The position numbers and the translations under genes are program-made. The notes under the pieces were generated by a model. That model made no database searches. It was not told the DNA's origin and saw nothing but the letters and a program-made list of their open reading frames with translations. From Lentisphaeria bacterium (GTDB lineage Bacteria > Verrucomicrobiota > Lentisphaeria > Victivallales > Victivallaceae), in NCBI GenBank assembly GCA_018265615.1, contig JABLYX010000007.1:1-64000 (forward strand): DNA of 64,000 nucleotides. The letters are read 5' to 3'. Within the stretch, counting starts at the first letter, position 1. Each line of letters starts with the position of its first letter. This document shows, piece after piece, positions 59,451-64,000 of the stretch.

Positions 59451-59474
59451 GGCAGGTGAAGCGCTTCACCTGCC
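59451..59474. promoter_or_regulatory. LacI-family operator 2 (perfect 24-bp palindrome)
   Basis: The 12-base arm GGCAGGTGAAGC is followed directly by its exact complement. The inner 14 bases equal the core of operator 1. It lies 16 bp after the regulator's stop and 57 bp before the prepilin ATG. No strong promoter is visible between the two, so it may act as a roadblock or with operator 1 through looping. Confidence 0.8.
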
Positions 59475-59479
59475 AACGA

Positions 59480-59495
59480 TATCCGCTCTCGGATA
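59480..59495. other. Short hairpin in the prepilin leader
   Basis: TATCCG and CGGATA form a 6-bp stem with a CTCT loop, between operator 2 and the prepilin ribosome site. It could be an mRNA 5'-stabiliser; no T-run follows. Confidence 0.35.
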
Positions 59496-59531
59496 CGGCC
59501 CCCCAAACCCGGTAATGAAAAGGAAAGAAAG

Positions 59532-60530
59532 ATGAAGAACCGGCCGCCCCTCTCTCTCCGATTTACATTGATCGAGCTTCTTGTGGTGAAAATTTGTCAT
59601 GCATACACTCATCCCCTTTTGTCCGCTCTGCGTGAAGGAGAGGGGTTCGGGGGAGAGAAAGCGGTGACTTGCACCGCGTCTCTCCCCGTACCGAACAACC
59701 AGGTAATTCCCACTCGGCTCATCACCGCCGCGCCCCGCTGCATCCGCTCGGCAAACGGCGAACCGTCGCGTTCCCGCGAATCCTTCTCCCCGCGCAGGTC
59801 GCCCGCAGCAGAGCACGGCTCCCGCAACTTTGCTTTCGCCCGTTTCACGCTTATAGAGCTGCTCGTGGTGATTGCGATCATCGCGATCCTGGCCTCGATG
59901 CTGCTGCCGGCACTGCAACAGGCGCGCGAGCGTGCGCGAGCCGCGAACTGCACCGGCAACCTCAAACAGTGCTTCGTCCCGCTGATGGCCTACGCTGACG
60001 ACTCTGAGGGCTTCTGGCCGATCGCCGCCATGCCGAACCGGCCATGGGGGCGAACCCTGTTCGAGAAAGGTTATCTCGCCAATTACAGCGCGCTGATGTG
60101 CCCCTCCTATGTACCGAACAAGGTCAAACCCGGCCTCTACGCACAGCACGACGCCGATTACTGGAAATGGTCCAGCCTCACATTCGGAATGGCGGGCGTC
60201 TGGGACCCGGGCAATACGTGGATGAACGTCAAAAAGGGCTCCGACTTCGGGAAATCGATCTTCCTCGCGGATTCCGTCACGAAGCAGTTCAGCGGCTACA
60301 AGGCCTGGGGATTCACCGACAGCGACTCGAATCAGAGCCATGTCGTCCACATGACCGCCAAGGACCCGAACTACCGCATCCATCTGCGCCACTCGCAGCG
60401 GGCCGACATCCTCTATATGGACGGACACGTCGCGCCCGGAGGGCCGAAAACCGAGATGCTCCGGGTCTACAACACCAAGGGCGTCTACGCCACGATCGAC
60501 AGCCTTTACTCCTTCGAAGACAACCATTAG
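59532..60530 (+). CDS. Prepilin-type protein with doubled leader (module 3)
   Basis: A 332-residue protein. It starts MKNRPPLSLRFTLIELLVV, then runs into a polar, Arg/Ser/Pro-rich stretch (residues 20-104), and then repeats FARFTLIELLVVIAIIAILASMLLPALQQAR. Only the second copy has the complete pilin helix. The repeat distance is 282 bp (59562 to 59844), exactly 94 codons. The C-terminal part is ordinary, with LRHSQRADILYMDGHVAPG giving H-x9-DG. AAGGAAAG precedes the first ATG and no in-frame ATG occurs before the second copy. The insertion may disable export, create a long leader, or be spliced or bypassed; this is unknown. Confidence 0.8.
   Translation: MKNRPPLSLRFTLIELLVVKICHAYTHPLLSALREGEGFGGEKAVTCTASLPVPNNQVIPTRLITAAPRCIRSANGEPSRSRESFSPRRSPAAEHGSRNFAFARFTLIELLVVIAIIAILASMLLPALQQARERARAANCTGNLKQCFVPLMAYADDSEGFWPIAAMPNRPWGRTLFEKGYLANYSALMCPSYVPNKVKPGLYAQHDADYWKWSSLTFGMAGVWDPGNTWMNVKKGSDFGKSIFLADSVTKQFSGYKAWGFTDSDSNQSHVVHMTAKDPNYRIHLRHSQRADILYMDGHVAPGGPKTEMLRVYNTKGVYATIDSLYSFEDNH
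59562..59843 (+). mobile_element. 282-bp in-frame insertion within a prepilin gene
   Basis: The segment between the two FTLIELLVV codings is 94 codons, without stops in frame. The two 27-base codings differ at 8 positions, all synonymous, so it is not a recent simple duplication. Inside lies a long imperfect hairpin (59645-59696). Codon use and amino acid content differ from the rest of the gene. It resembles palindromic elements that insert in frame into proteins of other bacteria, but no such element is established here. The calling as mobile is inference. Confidence 0.45.
59645..59696 (+). repeat. Long imperfect hairpin inside the prepilin insertion
   Basis: Three stacked stems: GTTCGG with CCGAAC (outer), GGGAGAGA with TCTCTCCC (middle) and GCGGTG with CACCGC (inner, 5-nt loop). 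Twenty base pairs in total, interrupted by small bulges, all within coding sequence. Confidence 0.7.
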
Positions 60531-60540
60531 GAAGAGAATC

Positions 60541-61566
60541 ATGAAAGAGATCTGCTACAAGGGAATGACGTTCGGCTACTACGCGCGGAACGGTTATTTC
60601 GGTTCGGCGGCCGCCCGGACCGAAGTGGACCGCATGGCGGAGGCCGGAGTCGAATGGGTCTGCCTCGTTGCGACCGTAATGCAGGAAACGGTCCACAGCA
60701 CCCGCCAGTACCGCGATTTCCTCCACACGCCGGACGACGCGGAACTCTGCGATATCATCGGCCACATTCACAGGAGGGGGCTCCGCGTCATGCTGCGCCC
60801 GATGATCGAATGCCACGACGGGCTGCAGCGCTCCCACATCGACTTTCCGGACGACGGGCAGATCGTACCCGGCAAGCCGTTCCATTACTGGCGCGACTGG
60901 TTCGACAGCTACCGGCTTCTCACGCGCCACTACAGCCGCCTTGCGGAGCGCACCGGATGCGAGGCGTACTGCTTCGACAGCGAGCTCGACCGCACGGTGC
61001 GCCGGAACGCGGAGTGGCTCGGCGTGCTCGAAGAAGCGCGACGTAACTTCCGCGGCAGCCTGACCGCCTCGCTCATCTGCCTGCCGCAGTTCACGGAACA
61101 GCTGAAGGCCGATCCGGACCACTGGTTCTTCGCGCTGGACACCCTCGGCAGCAGTCTCTACCCCTCCGCCGCCGACGGCCCCGGAGCGACGGTCGAAATG
61201 ATGGCGGAGCGCCTCCGCCCCGTGGCCGCAGCGCACGCCGATTTCTGCCGGATCTATCCGAACCCGGTCTACTTCGGCGAGATCGGCTGCTGCTCGACCG
61301 CGGGCGCGGCCGCGAAACCGTGGTACTGGGAGAACGGCGGCGCCTACGACGGAGAGGAGCAGGCCAACTATCTGCGGGCGCTCTTCGACGCCTGCGGCTC
61401 CGAACCGTGGTTCCACGGCCTTTTCTACTGGAAGTGGGACGAACAGAACGACCGTCCCACCATGAAGGATGATCCCGCCGGAGACAAGGGCTTCACGATC
61501 CACGGGAAACCGGCGCTCGACGTCTACCGGCAGTGGATCCCGTCCGGAAAGGTGGTGCTCGCATGA
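60541..61566 (+). CDS. GH113-like glycoside hydrolase (module 3)
   Basis: A 341-residue TIM-barrel protein without signal peptide. It opens YKGMTFGYYARNGYFGSAAARTEVDRMAEAGVEWVCLVATV and has CFDSELDRT (E148, likely acid/base), VYFGEIGCCSTAGAAAKPWYWE (E247, likely nucleophile) and GLFYWKWDEQNDRPTMKDDPAGDKGFTIHGKPALDVY. These match the layout of GH113 beta-mannanase-like enzymes of clan GH-A. It acts in the cytoplasm, presumably on imported oligosaccharides. It lies 10 bp after the prepilin and overlaps the next gene by 4 bp, so all are one transcript. Confidence 0.75.
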   Translation: MKEICYKGMTFGYYARNGYFGSAAARTEVDRMAEAGVEWVCLVATVMQETVHSTRQYRDFLHTPDDAELCDIIGHIHRRGLRVMLRPMIECHDGLQRSHIDFPDDGQIVPGKPFHYWRDWFDSYRLLTRHYSRLAERTGCEAYCFDSELDRTVRRNAEWLGVLEEARRNFRGSLTASLICLPQFTEQLKADPDHWFFALDTLGSSLYPSAADGPGATVEMMAERLRPVAAAHADFCRIYPNPVYFGEIGCCSTAGAAAKPWYWENGGAYDGEEQANYLRALFDACGSEPWFHGLFYWKWDEQNDRPTMKDDPAGDKGFTIHGKPALDVYRQWIPSGKVVLA

Positions 61567-64000
61567 AAACGCCTTCGCTCCTTTGTCTCCTGTTCTGCGG
61601 CGCGGCGCTGTCGGGCGCCGCGCTCACCGTCACGCCGTCTCCGGGCGGCGGCGCGCCGGAGCTGCTGCTGAAGCCGGACAACACCCGCGACCTCACCTTT
61701 CCGGCTTTCTCCGAGAAAGCGGTCATTGAAATTGCTCCGCCCGAACCTGCTTACCTGCGGAAAGTCGTCCTGACGGCCGACGCGGCCCCCTCCTCCAACT
61801 TCGCAGCCGCGCTAGTGGAGGTGAAGGATGGCGACGCCTGGATCCCGGCGGATATGCTGCATCCTCCGGCCGGGCAGGAGAAAGGGCTCTACCGCGTGGA
61901 GAGCAAGGCGCTCAGCGCAAAGGCCGAGCGCGTCAGGATCACCCTGACTCCCCCCTTCATCGAAAGCGCCATGACACTGCGCACGGTTCAGCCGGAATTC
62001 TCCGACACGCCCGGAGAAGCCGCCCCGGCGGGCGGCGGAATCGTGATCGGCGGGCGGAAGCAGCCCGGCTACCTGACCCGTCCCCTCGCCCCGGGGATGA
62101 GCGACGGGGAGAAGCTCTCCGTGACGGCGGGCTTCGAGCTGCCCGCCGAACGCGATTTCGAATGTTCTCTGCTCGTGCAGAAGGAAAATACCGCAACCGC
62201 CGTGCGGATCGCCCTGCGCGGCAAAGAGGGAAAGCGGGAGCTCGGCTGGCACTCGAAAGAGGGATACCGGGCGCTCTTTCCGCTCGCCGCCGGAAACCGG
62301 GTGCAGTTCACGCTTGAGTGCGACAACTCCACACGCCGCTTCACGCTCTCCTGCGGAGGCGAGAGGAGCGCGGAGCTCCCGTTCAATACCGCGCTCCCGG
62401 CCATCGACACGCTTCTTTTCAGCGTGCCCGCGGCCTCGGAACCGGTCCAGTTGAATCTCCTGCGCTGCACGTTGACCGGGAAATCGGGCAAGCGTGCGGA
62501 ATTCGCCGCCGACTTCGCCGACCCCGCCGAATTCGACCGGTTCAAACGTTCCGGCCAGATCCAGCGGATCGAGCCGCAGGCGGAGGCCGTGCGCCCCGCC
62601 GCCGACGACCTCCTGCCGGTGGAAGCGGACGGCAGGCGCTATGTGTTCTCCCGCCGGAACGGGGAGCTCTTCGGGATCACCGATCTCGAATCGGGACGGC
62701 TGCTGGCCGACTCCCTGCGGACACTCTACGCCGTCCAGACCCGGGAACGAGACAGAGACGCCGACAGCCTCCGGGACCGGGTGCTTGAAGTTAAGCGCGA
62801 AGAGGGAAAGCTCCTCTTCCGCTGCGCCGCGTCGTTCGACCCGGCCGTTGAAATCGTGAAAAGCTACACCTTCGCCCCGGAGGCGCTGACCAAGGTTCTC
62901 CGGTTCCGCGCGCCGCGCGGGGAGTTCCGTTTCGTCACCCCCGCCGAACGGCTCGTCTTTCCGCCGGAGCGGCGCGGCGGCCTCATGCTCGCCGGCGGAG
63001 ACCCCTGGTTCAGCCCCCGGGTGCGGCTGGCGGACGTGAAGCTGCCCGTGCGCCAGTCCGGCTCCGGCGTCTCCCACGCGGTCGCGGCGTTCGAACCCGA
63101 CGGGAAACATTCGCTCGCGCTGCTCCGCTACCGGGTCAACGGCCGGTTCGAGTGGCCGGTCCACTCCGCCTACATCTACGAACCGGGCAACGTTCTGGTC
63201 TACCATCCCGACGGGCTCCGGCTTCCGGCGGCCACGCTGCCGCTGCATGACGGCGAGGTCTCCTGCGAGCTGAAGCTCCTCTTCTTCAACGGCAGCGAGA
63301 TGGAGTATCTCGCCGCCTGGCGCGCGCTGCCCGAGGTAGCCAAAGCGTATGCGGAAATCAGACGGCCCGCCTGGATGGGCGATGTCCTCGTGCAGATCTG
63401 GGTGCGCCCCGAACTCTCCGGCGACGCGGCCCGGCAGATCAGGCAACTGCTCGCGATGACCGGGCGGGGCGACATCATGGTGATCCTGAACCAGCCCTTC
63501 ATCTGGGGAGATTTCGGGGAAAAGGAGCGTTTCCGCAACATCTGGGGCGCGTGGACGCGCGACACGGAATACATCGAACTCATCCGGGAGCTCAAAGCGC
63601 TCTCTCCGCGCGTCAAGGTCGCGCTTTACACCTGGCTCTGGACGGTCGCGCCGGACTCCGACTTCCGCCGCGAATTCCCGGACGCCTCCATCGCGCGCAA
63701 CCGCAACGGCAGGGTCTTCAACAGCTACCCCGGCGTGGAGCTCTCATACCAGCGCCGGATGAGCGACCCGGCGGGACGGGAGAAGCTCGCCGCGCAGTAT
63801 GAGGCCATGGTGCGGAAATACGGCGTCGACTACGTCTATCTCGACGGCGGCCACGGCGGCGCCCCGCTGATCGACTGGAAGCACGGCACCGTCGACCAGG
63901 GGTATCTGTGGCAGGATTTCTACCGGTATATGCGGCAGCTCTCCGAACGGTACGGACAGGGAGGCGTCTCCTTCAACTTCAAGTCCAACCCCATCGCGGA
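61563..64000 (+). CDS. Large secreted glycosidase-like protein, cut by the window end (module 3)
   Basis: The frame is open from the ATG at 61563, overlapping the previous stop by 4 bp, to the window end: 812 codons, incomplete at the 3' side. Residues 1-20 form a signal peptide (MKTPSLLCLLFCGAALSGAA). Residues about 20-590 are beta-sandwich domains. From about 600 a TIM-barrel-like region begins (GDIMVILNQPFIWGDFGEKERF, VKVALYTWLWTVAPDSDF), with VDYVYLDGGHGG near 753-764 as a likely catalytic Asp region, as in alpha-galactosidase-like clan GH-D proteins. It probably degrades an extracellular polysaccharide. The family is not securely assigned. Confidence 0.75.
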   Translation, partial: MKTPSLLCLLFCGAALSGAALTVTPSPGGGAPELLLKPDNTRDLTFPAFSEKAVIEIAPPEPAYLRKVVLTADAAPSSNFAAALVEVKDGDAWIPADMLHPPAGQEKGLYRVESKALSAKAERVRITLTPPFIESAMTLRTVQPEFSDTPGEAAPAGGGIVIGGRKQPGYLTRPLAPGMSDGEKLSVTAGFELPAERDFECSLLVQKENTATAVRIALRGKEGKRELGWHSKEGYRALFPLAAGNRVQFTLECDNSTRRFTLSCGGERSAELPFNTALPAIDTLLFSVPAASEPVQLNLLRCTLTGKSGKRAEFAADFADPAEFDRFKRSGQIQRIEPQAEAVRPAADDLLPVEADGRRYVFSRRNGELFGITDLESGRLLADSLRTLYAVQTRERDRDADSLRDRVLEVKREEGKLLFRCAASFDPAVEIVKSYTFAPEALTKVLRFRAPRGEFRFVTPAERLVFPPERRGGLMLAGGDPWFSPRVRLADVKLPVRQSGSGVSHAVAAFEPDGKHSLALLRYRVNGRFEWPVHSAYIYEPGNVLVYHPDGLRLPAATLPLHDGEVSCELKLLFFNGSEMEYLAAWRALPEVAKAYAEIRRPAWMGDVLVQIWVRPELSGDAARQIRQLLAMTGRGDIMVILNQPFIWGDFGEKERFRNIWGAWTRDTEYIELIRELKALSPRVKVALYTWLWTVAPDSDFRREFPDASIARNRNGRVFNSYPGVELSYQRRMSDPAGREKLAAQYEAMVRKYGVDYVYLDGGHGGAPLIDWKHGTVDQGYLWQDFYRYMRQLSERYGQGGVSFNFKSNPIA

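Noticed and set aside
1..64000. tRNA, rRNA, tmRNA, insertion sequences, prophage genes, integrase or att-like repeats
   Set aside because: I looked at all intergenic gaps for cloverleaf arms and for transposase-like motifs in the translated frames and found none. The window looks like stable chromosome rather than an island.

Overview
The window is a GC-rich, gene-dense bacterial chromosome segment. It holds about 55 protein genes, no rRNA or tRNA gene that I could see, and no insertion sequence. Gene content points to a free-living member of the PVC group, most likely Lentisphaerota (Victivallis-like). The clues are three single prepilin-type proteins starting FTLIELLVVIAIIAILA and carrying an H-x9-DG motif, each beside an AraC or LacI regulator and secreted or glycan-active enzymes; several unusual glycoside hydrolases; and a very short dcw cluster. 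This placement is inference from gene families, not from a marker-gene tree.

Layout. 1-3954: an unidentified ORF fragment, a flavodoxin, a secreted beta-helix protein and hpt. 3971-7801: a cupin-type XRE regulator, a sugar isomerase/epimerase with its own palindromic operator, and a GT39-like membrane glycosyltransferase. 7917-13298: a minimal dcw cluster (mraZ, rsmH, ftsL, ftsI and a divergent MurC-type ligase). 13302-18355 (minus): module 1 (AraC regulator, prepilin, beta-helix protein, GH99/WbsX-like protein). 18419-29407 (minus): a ten-gene tightly coupled housekeeping operon (HD protein, Ser/Thr kinase, pyrF, der, hypothetical, AsmA-like, TatD, nudC, membrane protein, rsmG). 29484-34751 (minus): rnr, a small membrane protein and a GH63-like glycosidase. 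34909-38732: panB, a 741-bp repeat-rich non-coding gap, a PocR-AraC regulator and a divergent FAD oxidoreductase. 38758-44203: a UPF0178 protein and module 2 (secreted GH5-like enzyme, prepilin, divergent AraC regulator). 44207-46710 (minus): htpX, lemA, a broken SRAP gene and a methyltransferase. 46935-50190: a transporter, then grpE-dnaJ-smpB. 50211-56395 (minus): a STAS protein, a fused RsbU/RsbW-like protein, an amino acid permease, an MprF-like DUF2156 protein and a hydrolase. 56587-58346: a DUF3047 protein and a threonine-dehydratase-like enzyme with an export signal. 58373-64000: module 3 (LacI regulator with two perfect palindromic operators, a prepilin with a doubled leader, a GH113-like enzyme and a large secreted glycosidase cut by the window end).

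The most unusual material is the recurring regulator + prepilin + glycan-enzyme module and, within module 3, a prepilin gene carrying a 282-bp in-frame insertion that repeats the FTLIELLVV segment and contains a long hairpin. Also notable are the 10-bp-phased boxes before mraZ, the DUF2156 protein that ends in a cation-efflux-like domain, and the exported threonine-dehydratase homologue. All functions are read from sequence by eye; no database search was run.
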